A DNA stretch of 64,000 nucleotides from Parus major. Lineage: Eukaryota > Chordata > Aves > Passeriformes > Paridae. Where the stretch lies: NCBI RefSeq assembly GCF_001522545.3, contig NC_031778.1:21540247-21604246 (forward strand), in the 5' to 3' direction. Shown here in pieces: positions 1-58,760 of this stretch. A model generated the notes under the pieces. It had not been told where the DNA came from. It saw only the letters and a program-made list of their open reading frames with translations, and made no database searches. The position numbers were made by a program, and so were the translations under genes. Position 1 is the first letter of the stretch, and every line of letters begins with the position of its first letter.

Positions 1-240
1 CGGGGCGATGCTCGGCAGCCCCCGCGGGCTGAGCGCACCCTCCGCACGCCCAGCCCAGCCCGGCCCGGCCCGGCGGTGACCGGGGCAGCTCCCGCGGGGA
101 CAGCGCGTCCCGTGCAGGGACCGCCGAGGCTCCGGGCACGGATTTCCGTGGGCTCCCGGTGAGCGCCGGCTCCGGCCGCGGCTCCAGGCGCTCCCCGGCG
201 GGCACAGCCTCCCTCGCCCTTCGCTTTTCGTTTGGGGCGT
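1..240 (+). promoter_or_regulatory. MECOM: CpG island, probable internal EVI1 promoter with non-coding exon 1
   Basis: The first 240 bases are very GC- and CpG-rich with GGCCC/GCGGG runs, then composition drops sharply to AT-rich intron. A good donor (CCG|GTGAGC) cuts after base 158, and the next recognisable exon is EVI1 exon 2 at 1254. In mammals the EVI1-only transcripts start at a GC-rich promoter with non-coding exon 1, which splices to the exon encoding ILDEF. The position here fits that. The left edge of the window cuts the island, so the start site cannot be placed. Strand and transcription start are inferred. Confidence 0.65.
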
Positions 241-1069
241 TTCAGGTTGTTTCCTTTATTTTGCTGTTAAAATGGGGTGGCTGCGGCCGGTGCCAAGCCG
301 AAGAAGTTACAATTTAGCAGTCAGCTAAATTCCTGTGAGGCTGGGGGAAGTTTGGGATAGGCCGATGGTGAAGCTTGGAAATAATGATATTCAGTCCGCT
401 GTAATGATTAGTAATTTGTCATAATATTAGAATAGAACATCGTCTTTAGCTTGTCCACGAGCGGTCTCATTATATTTGTTTATTGTCTGCGTAATTGGAA
501 CCATTTATTGGTGTGTATTGAATACTGCCATGGTTTGCATGAGTGTTTACATTGTTTTTCATTTATTCTCTTTATTTTGACATAAGGAGTTCTGTTATTT
601 GCTTCGATTAAGGGGAGGGATTTAAGTGTTGCACAGGACTGTTTGGGAAGTGTAATATTAAAACAAGATAAATAACTCTGCCTACCAGATAAATTTTTGT
701 TCAGAGCAATAAATATGAAAATTCTAAATGAGTGCTGCAATCAACGTAAATCCTGAAACAAAACAGAAACCTCAAATGAAGGCAACACCATCTATTTTAA
801 TAATTTTTGTTATATTCCTGTAATAGAATCCTATTTAGTTAAAATAATAATTTCGCACATAGGCATTGATGAATGCATAGAAAATCAGGTGCCTCTTAAA
901 TTAACATAGTGTTTCATTGCAATAATTAGACAACAATTCGATTTCATGTAAATATTTGTCAAGACATTTTTCAGAACATTTATCGTTTTTTTATTATTAT
1001 GTGTGTATTCTGACAGTTCCTAAAAAAACCCACAAAACCTTCAGCAGGGAAACATATTTATGAATAAAC

Positions 1070-1155
<86 letters not shown>

Positions 1156-1253
1156 GTCATCCACTTGTTTATCTGGAAACCTGTGATTTATCTTTTGGTT
1201 AGAATACTCAGCCAGCCACATAAAGATTTACTCTTTCATATTCTTCTTTTTAG
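159..1253 (+). other. MECOM: Putative EVI1 intron 1 (within the long MDS1-EVI1 intron)
   Basis: About 1.1 kb of mostly AT-rich sequence lies between the candidate non-coding exon 1 donor at 159 and the exon 2 acceptor at 1252-1253. The only structured feature is the ATT microsatellite at 1071-1155. No coding exon is seen. Confidence 0.6.
1071..1155. repeat. (ATT)n microsatellite, about 28 copies
   Basis: An uninterrupted 85-base TAT/ATT trinucleotide run ends 98 bases before the exon 2 acceptor. It produces spurious poly-isoleucine and poly-asparagine open frames on the two strands. A perfect array of this length is likely to vary in length between individuals. Confidence 0.98.
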
Positions 1254-47170
<45,917 letters not shown>

Positions 47171-47328
47171 CAGTGCGGAGTCTTACCGAGGATGGGACCA
47201 AGTCCAAACCAGTAGCATGGCTCTTTCATATATGACTATTTAAAAGACTGCTGAGCAGAATGCCTTATAAATCTGCAGGGTCACTCATTTAAAGTCCGGT
47301 GACCTTAAACTGAATAATTTTAAGAAAG

Positions 47329-47357
<29 letters not shown>
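47329..47357 (+). repeat. Poly-A run in the 3' UTR
   Basis: Twenty-nine consecutive A's about 160 bases after the stop codon, with an AAGAAAG lead-in. A likely site of internal oligo-dT priming and of length variation. Confidence 0.95.
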
Positions 47358-47359
<2 letters not shown>

Positions 47360-48751
47360 AACTATTTATTCTCAATATTTTGTTTTGCACAGCAAAGGCA
47401 GCTGCTGACTTCTGGAGGATCAATGCGACTCAAAAAAAAAGGAAGAAAAAAAAAATAAAAAAGTTTCAGTGGATTATGTAAACGGGGCCGGGAAAAAGTG
47501 TCTTCCAGTTCACCCGGCTTTGAGGGGCAGGGGCAGAAGGGTTAAGACTGCATTGATACACACATGGGCACTCCTTTAAAGTAGGAACTGAATTGATTTT
47601 CTTTTTGTATAAGATAGTTTGACACAGGATTGGGAACAGTTGCTTTTATGTACAAATCTCTTCATTAAAGCTTTATGCATTTTAGCCCTTCAAAGAAAGA
47701 AAATAGTTCTATCAAATGCACACTATCCATCGTAAATGTAGAAAGAAGTAGCAGGGAATATTTTGTTCTCTCCGTAATTCTTTTGCCTTCTCAACTGCAT
47801 TGTTTAAAAAAAAAAGGAAAAACAAGGAGGAAAAAAAAAAAAGAAAAAGAAAGAACTCTGAGAAACAATACATAAGAGGCTTGTGTATATTGTAAACTAT
47901 GAATGTTCACTACTCCAAGAAGCTAAATCATCCAGATAATTCCGTGAAAGCACCGCGTTCATCGACAGCACCACTAGTTCGAATCATTGTAAGGAGATTT
48001 TTAATTTTCGACAATCATGTCACTATTTTCTTGTATTGTTTCCTTTCCCCCTACCCTCTTAATTTCTCGTTTGTGTTGTGTGTACCGTGTATTTATTTGT
48101 TGGCAAACGATTGTTTGTTGATTCCAATAGCACTGTTCCTGTAACAAACAGCACTGCTCCAGTCCCCCACTGCGTTACGATGTAAGGCACCCATGTACTT
48201 CCAAAAAAGTGAGGTGAACTGATCTGTGTATATGGGAGTGCAAAACAGTGTTTGAAATTTTCTTACATTCCTCTTTTATTTTATTTTATTTTTTTTTTTG
48301 CCTTTTAATGAACTAAATAACTAATAGATGCGACTTAGTTTTGTTCTGTTTTTTTTTTTTTTTTGTAATACAGTAAATTGATTCGATTGTATAAACAGTT
48401 ATAATTTTTTCATGAAAGCATGATTCTTCTGATTAAAAAAACTGTACCCAATATTTTATGCTGGTTGTCTGCGAGCTTGTGTGATGTTATGTTCATGTTA
48501 ATCCTATTTGTAAGATGAAGTGTTCCAAATTTATGTTTTAAAAAAAAAATAAATAAATAACGGAAGGTATTCAGTTATTTTTGGGGGTTTTTTTGGCCTT
48601 TAGTGAGGGACCAGATTTATTTTTCCTTTTGTTTATAATCTCATTTTGAAATAATCGGCAAGTTGAGGTACTTTCTTTAAATGCTTTGTACAATGTAACT
48701 GTTACGCATTTCAGTACATTACTATGGGAGGATCAACTTTAAAAAAAAAAT

Positions 48752-48757
48752 AATAAA
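48752..48757 (+). terminator. MECOM: Distal polyadenylation signal AATAAA of MECOM
   Basis: AATAAA followed by a GT-rich downstream element at about 48789-48810. The earlier alternatives are ATTAAA at 47664 and overlapping AATAAA copies near 48549-48560. Confidence 0.75.
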
Positions 48758-51700
48758 GGACTACAAAACTGAAGGGATCTATTTCCTTTTTGTCTTGGTT
48801 TTGTCTGAGTTGGGGCAAAAAAAAAGAAAAAGAAAAAAAGAAAAAAAAAAAAGGAGCATTTCCTCTGCAGCAAAGATGGATCTGTGGGGTCGTGAGAGGA
48901 TGGGGCACTGGGAGGTGTCTTGGATTTGGCCATGAAATGTGGGACATGAGCCAGAGCCTCTCAATAGGACGACTGTTGGAGGGGTTTAGTGAAGTCCTTT
49001 AAGTTTCATAACACTACCTTGGAGAAGAGGGATGTTTAGGTTGTTTCACAGAAGAGGTTGGTGCAGTGTCACCTTCAAAGGCGCTTGTGGAGCCCTGAGT
49101 TTGAGTTTTTCCTGCCTGCTGCTTCTGGGGACAACGTTGGGAAGTCTTGGCTGGGGCATAGTGAAATATTCACTCACCAGAGTGATCAAAATCCATGGCT
49201 GAGAAGCTAAACGAGCCTCCAGCTGTATAAAATGAGCCTTTTATGGTCTAAAAGGGGGGAAAAAAGAGCATTTTAATTTGTGTTCACTTTGAAATGAGAT
49301 CTGAACCCCTGCTTCTGGGCAACCTGTGGAGGAGAGCTGTCAGGAAAAGCCAGCATTTTCCCAAGGAATGCCCATCTTGCTGCCCTTCTCATCAGCAGAG
49401 ATGGAAGGGCTGAGATGCTCCTCTCTCAGCCTGTGTCAGTGCACAAAGACCTCTGGTAGCTCCTAAGATATTTAAGTTATATTTCAGAATAACCTGTGTG
49501 TGTCATTCTTGTCTTCAGCCCAGGTGTGGGCTTGTTTGGTTTGCTCCTTCAGCTCGAGAGCTTTCTGCACAAGTGGGTGGCAAGCTGAGACCTACACCCC
49601 AATGGTTTTCATGCAGGAAGCCTAAACCCCACCTGGGAAAAAAGGTAAATAGGTGAAGGAAAAAATCCCCTGTGCATATTCTTGTACTGCACTGGCCTGA
49701 GGCAATGGCCAGGTACATGCAGATAATTGCATAAAGAGGCTATTATTTTTAGTGCAGTTAAAGTCACTGTGAAACTCAGTTTTAGGTTTCTGCCAAATGC
49801 AGAGAACAAATAGATTAATCAAGTCAAGTTTTATGTGCAAACAACTTTCCAGATCGTTTTCCCCTTTAATTGGATGCAATGACAGTTCTTATCAGCTCTG
49901 CCCTCACCTGCCCTAGATGAAAGAGGTTTTGGGAGGTGGAGACAGGGTGGGACAGTGTCCCCTGGGTTTAATGTTCTGGGTTACAGTAGCACACGTATCA
50001 TAGACCTGTCAGGAAAAGGACTCCTTGAGCTGAGCTCAGGTTAGTTCAACCTGCCCATAAGCAGGTCTGGTGACCATTAGGGAGCGACTGCTGCCAATCC
50101 CTGAGCTGATTTTCCCCTTGCTTGCCTGGAACTTGGTGCTTTCCTGTCACAGTATCCCACCCAGCAGCACTGCCCACGGGGTTTGATGGGCAGAGGGGAC
50201 AGTATATTTCTGTAATACCACAACAACTCCACGTAGATCCCTTACCACGACCTTGATCAGCATTGCCTTGTCTCACTGCCAGAGCTGTTCACCCAGAGGA
50301 GTAGCTGAAAAGCAAACCCAGATTTGATTACTCATCTCATCCCCCAATAAACAAAGAAAACTGGATAATTTTTGTCTTTGTGTCATGCCCTCCCCAATGG
50401 ACCACACAGGTGCAATTGTCCAGATGCAAACAGATGCAGAGTGAGGACTGATGTTTCTGGCTTTCTGCTACAGTGATTTAACTTTTTTTAAAGAAAAAAA
50501 AAAAAGTCAATACTTTTCAAAAATCCCTTCATCTTATTTCAGCATCATCCTACTGTTCACCCCACTGTAGTACTTTTCTGCAAGTCAACAAATCACTGCC
50601 ATGTGATCCAGCAGCCTTCCTAGATGGAGGAGCTGCACATTACCCTCTCAATTCCTATCTACAGAACCCTACAAAGCCCCAGCATGACAAGATGATTGAT
50701 CAATATTTCACTCTGGCCCAGCTCCTCAATACCCTGTGGGTCTCAGTCACCATTCCCGTGTCAGCTGCTGTTTCCAGTGGGTACATTTGTGGAGTAATGG
50801 GAGGGGAAGTTATTATAAAAGCATTTGCAGGGCTGCTTTTGCTCAGCTATTCAGTTTGGCCCGTTGCTCCATGCCTGTCTTGAACTTTAAAACTTTTCTG
50901 TCAGGGCTGTCACATGTAGAGACTCACAGTGAGCTCCTGGATGGCTCCCTGCACTCTGCCTTCCAGCTAGATTTAGTCCCACTTGTGGTTTAGTTGCTCA
51001 CTCGTAGAGTGGTGTGGAAAACTCAGTTTTAAAGATGCTTCCAGTAATGATTTAAACAAAACAAAGGTATCCAGCAGCAAACAGAAACCCCTTTTTCCAT
51101 GTAAAAGGCCATGTTTCTTGCCAGGACTCCGGTTAGCAGGAAAATGTTTTCTGCAGCCTGGCCAAAACCAGCCATTGACTGGCTCTGTAGCACTCTGAGC
51201 ACACCTACTCTGGGGCTGGCAAGAGACAAACTAATTCAACTTCTGTTTCTGGACAGAAAATGGTGCCAGCTTTAGGAAAGGCTCAACTCAAGTTCAGAGT
51301 CACTTAGGGAAGTCTGGGGAGATGGTGAACATCAAATAAAAAGTAAAAAATAAGTACTGCATCCCTCTTCCATTATTTTTTTCCCCTGATTCAGACTTGC
51401 TGCTAGAGGAAAACATTTTTAAGCAGCATTATCCCAGAATATAGATTTTAATAAGACTAACAATTAGATGATCTCTGGAGAGAGGCCCCACTGCCACACA
51501 CTGATCCAGGAACTCATGGAACATCTTGCAAACTGTTATCCCAAAACTGCTGCCTAAACTTTGCTTGGGACTGGCTGCCCCCCTAGGTACAAACATAAAC
51601 CAGACTAAACGCAGATCCTTTTGTGTGGTGGAAGAAAAGCCTGCTTTTTTTGATCCAAGAGGGTGCACATTTTAAAGGCAATTGAAGATATTTATATCTC

Positions 51701-52009
51701 TGAGTCCGTTTGGGGAACCTTTTATTATGAAAGGTGCTGTGGAAATATGAAAGTATTGTGGGACAATGCAGTCTGAGCGGGGGGTCTGAGAAAAGGCACC
51801 TCTGGCAGGCACTTGCCTTTTCCCTGCTTTATTTTAATACTAATTAATTCCAGAAAAGCTAAAGACATTTGATGAAATGCTACACTTCTAAGAAAAAGTT
51901 TTGCCCAAGAGTCTTCAAGCAGGCCTCCCAGCTTGGGAGGGTCTAGTGGGAGAAGAGGGTTAGTGGTGATTTTGATGCTTAAATTATCAGTAATTAAGAA
52001 GTTGATTTT

Positions 52010-52440
52010 CAGGGATTGAAGAAAATTTTAAACAGCTGCTTCTTTCGGGCCTTTTACTCCTCATTTTCATTAGCATGTGCTAAGGCAATCTGGAAAATAT
52101 ATTTAGATCCATATTATGCTATGTCAGGACCTCAGCATCTGTACCTTGGGGCAGATACGTGTGAGATAGCCGAGGGTGGATGTGCCAGCACGCACATGTG
52201 GAAGCGTTCAATTTGTAACATGATTACAGCCCCAACACAAAGCCCGCTTGATACCTGTGGCAGGCTTGTTTCATGGCAAGCACAGAAAATCCTCCAAGAT
52301 CATGTCATGTTTCACATCACCAGCCAACTCAAACTAGAGAAGTAGCGCTTTAATTCCTGGGGAATCTCTTTCAGCGGGCGCGTGTCAGGCCCAATTAAGG
52401 CCCAGGCGGGTTTGCGCTAATTGGGGTGAGGTATGTGGTG
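52010..52440. promoter_or_regulatory. Candidate non-coding element downstream of MECOM
   Basis: Non-repetitive sequence ends in a block (52370-52430) with CAATTAAGGCC and GCGCTAATTG, two homeodomain-type words in near-inverted order, with retained CpGs. No coding or transposon signature. Weak inference. Confidence 0.2.
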
Positions 52441-53052
52441 GTGTGATGTGTTCCTGCAGCAAAGCAGCCTCTTTGTCCAGGCCACACCAGCCCATCTGTC
52501 CTCCTGAGGGTGGCCAGTGGAGGAACTCCCTCTGGAAAGCCTCCTGGAGAAGTTCAGGAGTGGAGTGGGAGGTTTCAGCAGGGATGAGGGAGCTCAGGGT
52601 GCTCAGCAGCAGCTCACCCCGGGGTGTCCTGCATTAAAGAGAGAAAGGTGGTGAGCTGCCTTCTCCACACACAGAATGCAAACCTGACATCAGCATCCTC
52701 CAAGGATCCGCTCTCGTCTCATCCACACATCTTTCTCCACTCCCAAAATAAAAAGTGTTTTTGACATCTGAAGTGCTGATACACTAGAAAAAAAAAATTA
52801 AAAAAATTAAAATTAAGGCATGAGCTGAGATGTTGAAATTAATTTAAACATTCAACTTCCCCTGAATTTCAGAGGGATTTATGTGACAATCCCAGCAGAC
52901 TCAGTATCAGGTCATCCATAAACCAAATGAAAGTAAAACATTGGAGGACAAAGCCTAATGGTCTAATTCAAAACTGATTCCTACATATATTTGAAGGATT
53001 TTGATCTTCCTAATTAAGGAACCAAGTGTTTTACTGTACCCAACTGTTTCAC

Positions 53053-53275
53053 AGTCATAGTTTGGACAAGAGGGGATCTTTAAAGGCCATCCAGTTCCAA
53101 CCCCTCTGCTGTGGGCTGGGACACCTTCCACAGCCTGGCCTTGGACACTTGCAGGGCCTGGGCAGCCACAGCTTCTCTGGGCAACCAAAGGGCCTCACCA
53201 CACACATTGTAAAAAAAATGTTCTTTAGTCTAAATCTGGTTTAGTTTAAAACCATCACTCCTGGTGCAGTTGAAG
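53053..53275 (-). mobile_element. CR1 LINE 3' fragment (about 220 bases)
   Basis: On the plus strand GGGATCTTTAAAGGCCATCC, AGTTCCAACCCCTCTGC, CTCTGGGCAACC and TTTAGTTTAAAACCATCACTC follow the reverse complement of the bird CR1 end in the right order. Truncated and non-coding. Confidence 0.93.
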
Positions 53276-56200
53276 AAGCCCCATCAGTGTCTGCTCCCTG
53301 CCCGCTGTGGCTGCAGGGCCTGTTGGGCACCAGTCTGCTGGAGAGAATTCACCTCTCGTCTGAGCATGGCCAGCAGTATTTTCTACCACCCAGCCTTGGG
53401 TTCAGGCCTTAAGGGAGGAAAATCTTTGCCACTCTCAGACCAAGACAGTATGTTGACACACCTACCCCAGGAGGCTCTCCCAGTTGTGTGAAGATCACTC
53501 AGCTGCAGTCACACTGGTCTAATAAAAGTTTGGTTCAGAAGGGTCCACAGCCCCTCTGCTCTGTGCAACCACAAGCCACAAAACACTCTGCAATCCGCTG
53601 TAACGAAGGAGAGACCTTTATTACAATTAGGCTTGATTCCCTGGTACTCCCTGGAAGCAGTTCTGATGTTTTTATTACTTAAGAGCTATTAAAACCTTAA
53701 CCACTGCATGGAAGAACTCGCTCCAGCTTTACACTCATCCATAAAAATTTTGAATGGGAGACCAAGAACTACTTTTTGGACTTCACCCCCATCAGCTGAG
53801 AAGTGCCAGAGTCAGGTCTGAATTTGTCCCTGCCCTGGCTGAGCATAGAGACCAGGCTGAGAGGTGCTGAAGGGCAGGAGCATGGCTTGTAGCTGAGTTT
53901 TTCCCCCTTTCTTTGCTGCCTGTAAGGATGGATAGGGAGTGGGATGCCAGTGACCTCTCCTTCCCCTCGTGCCAGCCATAAGCCAAGCTCTGAACATGCC
54001 ACCCTCTGTTAGCCTGGGAAACAGCAAAGCTGGACAGAAAGCCACTGTGTGAAGAAGAAAGTAGAGCAGGAACAGGGACTGGGGTAAATCTCACCCCGAA
54101 AAAACCCCAACAAAAATCTTGAACCACCCTAAACTTGTGATGGTGCTGGGGAAAAGAAGCAGGCGTGGGCAGCCAGCAGGATGGCACAGAGGCATTAACC
54201 AGCTCAGTCATCTCTCAAAAAAATCCTTCTGAAGCACAAGTGCAAGACCAAAACAACCTGACATGGTTTAAGGGAAATGGCAGCAGCCAGAACCTGCTCT
54301 AAGTGAGCTCCCTGTGTTGCTCTTTGTGCTGCCTAGATACTGGTGGGGTGTAACACAGAAGTCAGCTCAAAACCTTTCATTATTTTCAGGGGGTTTTATT
54401 TTGAGTTAAAAAATCTGGCTTTCTTAGCTCGCCGCTATTCCACAGTACAACCTTCTCCTCCTGCACTCTGCCACTGAATTTTTAATATTTCCTCTTTGGA
54501 AAATGTCAGGGCCCTCAGCAGGGTGTGGGTTTCTGCTCTAATACAGCTCTGCCAGGGGTGAGTGAGGCTGAGGTGCCTTAGGGCAACACTTTGCCCTTGG
54601 AAAATACATTCTAGCTACTGTCCCCACAGAACAACAAGGGAAAAAAACATAAAAAGGCATTTTCCCAAAACCTGAGGAACCAGCCTCGTAAATTATCCAT
54701 TTGTAATGTTTCTTCATTTCAGCTCAAACAATGATCCTGGTACATTCTCTTTTAAAGTTTGTCTCCCAGTCCAAGTGGCCACCTACTTTGTTGTCCAAAT
54801 TTCTCGTGCAGTTTGAATCTTACAATGTGTAATCTCAGTAGGGTTATCAGTTATGTCATGCATTATACAGCCTCCAATCAGCGTAGTGGGAAACAACATT
54901 TTCATTTAATACCAGGAGAAACAGTGGAAGTCAGCGATTGATACCAACACAATGATGGGAAAAAGTGTCCAGAGGTGCTACTCACATAATCTCACTTTAC
55001 AACATCTTGAAAATTCAATAGAAAGGACTTTGCTAACAATACCAGAATGACATACCACTGATTATTGTTCCTAAAGCTCTTAACAATAAGAAAGCTCTCT
55101 AAATATATCTCAACAAAAAACATATAACAGTTTGTTTCTTTTTTTTTTTTTTTTTTTCTTTGCAAAGCACACAGTATTAGTCAACAATTGTTGTGTGGTG
55201 TGAGCCCATTAGGGCTGCTGGCTGGTAATGTTCTGGGAAATGAGCTCTTGAAAGATCTTTTTTTCTTTTTAAAACATGCCTAACAATTGTATCTTAGAAC
55301 AATCCTGGATCAGCAAGCTGCAAGGACCCACTTTGACTTATTTTCTTAAGCCTGACAAAAGAACCAACTCCACTTGCATTTTATTCACTCGCTTCAAACT
55401 GCTGTGAGAAGTAAATTTTAGCTCAGGGCAGAAAGCAGAACCTCTTGAAGGACTGACTTCTTGGTCTGTCTTTCCCCAGCAGCCCATCCTCAGCATAATG
55501 TGACTTTCAGAAATGCAGTGAAATTGAACCTTAAATACACAATAATATTTCCCTCAGAAAGAAACTGGAAATTGGCATATTTAAACCCACACATTAGGGG
55601 ATGAATTAGAAACCACTTAGGGAGTCAGTGTCTACTATAGAAGAGCCCTGAAAGTAATTTAATTGCTCAGCATCTTCCAAGGGCAGTACCCACCTTTGGG
55701 GCCACTCTTATTGACCCCAAAGCACACAAATGATGACAGATATGGGAATAAAACCCTTCTTTTGCATTGCAGCATCGAGCCCATTGCTATGTTTCATCAC
55801 TGTGTCACTGTACAATGCTTTCAGGGTGTATGGTCTTCCAGAAAACTTGTTGGTGAAGATTAAATAATAATTTAAATTCCTTTGATATGGTTTACATTTC
55901 AAAACCAAACTGAACCCTTACATGTCCCACAGATCTTCACTGCATTTATAGCCCCAAAAGGCCAATGAAAGATCCCTAAAAATAATTAGCTGAAGTAAAC
56001 ATTGAATCACATTACAGAGTCAACAATGAAGAATTTTTGAATGAAATAAATGTGTCATGCCTGAGGATACTGAGTGAAATATCCACTGGATTTTCTTTTA
56101 TTGCGTGCCCTTAGTCTCTCTGTTTATTATTAAAGTGGTTAATAAGCAATTCCTAAAACTGATCCAGAAGGTGTCTTTAGCAGCCTGACTGTCAGCCCAT

Positions 56201-57487
56201 GCCATCCAATATGTTTTTCACCAGCCTTTTGCAACCCTAGCTTGATTTTGCCTTAAACACTCTTTGGAATGATTATTTTTGTTCGCTGAACTTAGACATC
56301 GGTTGTAGAGATTCAGCTAAGATTTGTTTGCGGTCTATATAAACAACATTTACAGGGTACAACATATATCAGAAGGAAAAATTTCAACTTCTGAAAACAT
56401 TTTAGGGTGATCAAATGAAGGGAGTGAGAAAACTTTGTGAAAAATTAACTTGAGCACTGGCTGCTTGGCTCTGCTTTTCCTGTGGTACCACCACACGGTG
56501 GCTGTTACTGCCTGTCAGCAACCCCAAATTTATTTAGAGGAATAGATACATTATGTACTTCACTTGGAGGATTTTTTCACTTCCAAACACTGTGGGTGTC
56601 CTTCAAAGCACCTTCTACTGCATTTCATAGCAGCTGGTTACTGCACTAACCATCTGATCTCTCTCTTGGTTGAGTATATTGACATAAACCCTTTTATTAA
56701 GTACTAAATATTAAGTGTTTATTAAGTATCAAGCAAGATTTTGTTTTCTTACCGTTTCTCTGATATTTAAGGGTAAACCTAATAAGTGAAATTCATCCTC
56801 AGGGTAACTTGAATGAAGTCTCAGCTGAATTAGGGGCTGACTCTCCCTAAGTCAGGGCTGGAAATATCCCTGGAGTTAAAGTGGCTTCAAACTCACTCTG
56901 CTGCTTTTCACTCCTTCCTGATTTAATGTACTTACAATACTCATGTATTGAATATAATAATAGGTACTTACATGCAAGCATTGCATTTAATTTCATCCAT
57001 ATTAATGCAATTTGGAGAAAGTGCTCACCTAAGGGACAGAGGCAGCAGCAGTGGCTGTGAGAAAGGCTGGGGATGAGGAGGTGACTTCAAACTCCCCTGG
57101 CTGAAAGGTGAGGGTGTTCACCCACCTGTCCTGGGGGCTGTGTGTGTCCTGGCCCAGGGCTGCTGCAGCTCAGCCATGGCAGAGCTGCTGGTTATTGCTG
57201 GTGCTGCTTGGTCTGGAAGTCAAGTGATGGGAAACTGCGTCTCTGAGGGGCTGCCAAAGAGAAAAAAAACACAGGGCTGTACTGGTGGTTAATTATTTTG
57301 TTGTTTTTTAAATTTTTTGTTTATTGTTAGGGTTTTTTTTTAAATTTCTTTCATAAGGCTCCAACTTGGCAGTACCTGGGAGAGGGCTGGTGCTGCAGAA
57401 GCTCCTCAGTGGGAGCTCAGTGCCTTTGAGGTTGTGGGGCAAAGCACTGAAATCCCTTTGCAGACCCCTCAGCCTAAGGCCCAGTGT

Positions 57488-57520
57488 CCCTCCTCCTCCT
57501 CCTCCTCTTCCTCCTTCTCC
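57488..57520. repeat. Pyrimidine-rich (CCT)n simple repeat
   Basis: About eleven CCT/CTT units in a row in intergenic DNA. Confidence 0.9.
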
Positions 57521-58066
57521 CAAGAGAAAGTCGTGGGAGCAAAATATCTCCCCCAGGTGATGGAGCCCCAGCTCAGGGACAGCCCAAGGGGCCAAAGCCC
57601 CTTAGCTGAGGGTCCTCACTGTGGGCATTGTCCCTGCCCTAGGGAGGACACCAGCCTTGCTCCAGCACAGCCAGGCCATGTCTGGAGGTGTGCAAGGCTC
57701 TGGCAGAGGGATGGGATTGAGCCTCGGACATCTCTGGGCTGGGCACGCTGCTCTTACATGCCTGTGAAAATATGTACCCCAGTAACCACACAAGTAAACA
57801 TGTGCCTCGTGAACTACATGATTCATATGTGATCTGAGGTTTCGGGGCATTTCTGTGTTTTTAAATACTATCCCTGTTTGAAAGTATTGTCCAGGAACAT
57901 GAATAATTTTCTATTATTTATAATATTTGTGTTCCTTTCTTGATAGCTCACCCCAAACCTCGTGGTAAAAACTGGCAAAAGCTCTTTGAAAATAAAAGGT
58001 TTGAGTTTATAACCAAGAGTTTAATATATTCTGGGAGGGCTGCAATTCTTCACAGGAGCATCAGGA

Positions 58067-58121
58067 ATGGATGGACTTGATGATTTCGGAGTTCTTTTCC
58101 AACCTAAATGATTCTATGGTT
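58067..58121 (+). mobile_element. CR1 LINE 3'-end remnant
   Basis: GGATGGACTTGATGATTTCG, TTTTCCAACC and ATGATTCTATGGTTC correspond to the last bases of a bird CR1. Only about 55 bases remain. Confidence 0.88.
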
Positions 58122-58489
58122 CAATAAATGTGCCCTGGCTGGGACAGCAGCAGGCAAGAGACCCCCACAGACCCCCTCCCTGTGCCTGCTTGTCCACACA
58201 ACCTTTCTTGCCTCTATCAGTGTATCTAACATGTGAGAAATAAAGTGTGGAAAACTTATTTCAGCTGTGTTTCAGGGGGCAGGCGCTTTGATCAGCCAGT
58301 ATATTATTCAGTATATTATTCAGCACAGAGGAAAAATGGACAACTCAACTTTTACACTTCTAGGTAAAGAGCTGCTGCCGTGAAGGGGCTGTGGAAGTTG
58401 CCAGGAGGTATTAGACAGCCTTTGGCTTTGCCCAAGAATATCCTAAAGCTGGGGACAAACTCCCCCATCCCCAGCTCATCCCCAGCCTC

Positions 58490-58760
58490 CACCCCATCCT
58501 CGCACCACCGACCCTCGGCCAAACCTCGCAGCGACTCAAAAACCAGCGGCGAGGGTTTAGTTAGGCCGGGCTTGCTCTGCTGACTCGGGCTGAGTTTAAA
58601 GCGAGCTCTGGGGTTTTTCTCGGAGCGCTGCGGGTGATGGATGCCCTCCTCCAGCCCTAATTGCCGGCTGCTCTCTCGTGGCTGCTCGGGGAAATGCTCA
58701 CGGTCCCTGCGCTCCCGAGCACATCCAAACAAACCCCGGCACCGCTGGGAATCAGGCTGG
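58490..58760. promoter_or_regulatory. Orphan CpG-rich patch about 10 kb downstream of MECOM
   Basis: About 21 CpGs can be counted in some 260 bases (CTCGCACC, CCAGCGGCGAGG, CTCGGAGCGCTGCGGG, GCGCTCCCGAGC), in a neighbourhood nearly free of CpG. There is no recognised exon beside it. It could be the promoter of a non-coding RNA or a distal element. The minus strand has a 160-codon open frame here (58352-58834) with no family resemblance. Confidence 0.4.

Larger units (their letters stand above)
47171..48780 (+). other. MECOM: MECOM 3' UTR
   Basis: About 1.6 kb after the stop with no further gene. It is AT-rich with long A and T runs (29 A's at 47329-47357; T runs near 48290 and 48350). ATTAAA at 47664-47669 could give a short UTR. 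AATAAA at 48752-48757, followed within 40 bases by a T/G-rich tract (TTTTGTCTTGGTTTTGTCTG), is the best distal end. The exact cleavage site is inferred. Confidence 0.8.

Noticed and set aside
49981..50070. Possible CR1 remnant (ATCATAGACCTGTCAGG...)
   Set aside because: The words after the first few bases do not follow the CR1 order.
55139..55157. Poly-T run as the tail of a minus-strand processed pseudogene
   Set aside because: No polyadenylation signal or gene-like sequence on the expected side.
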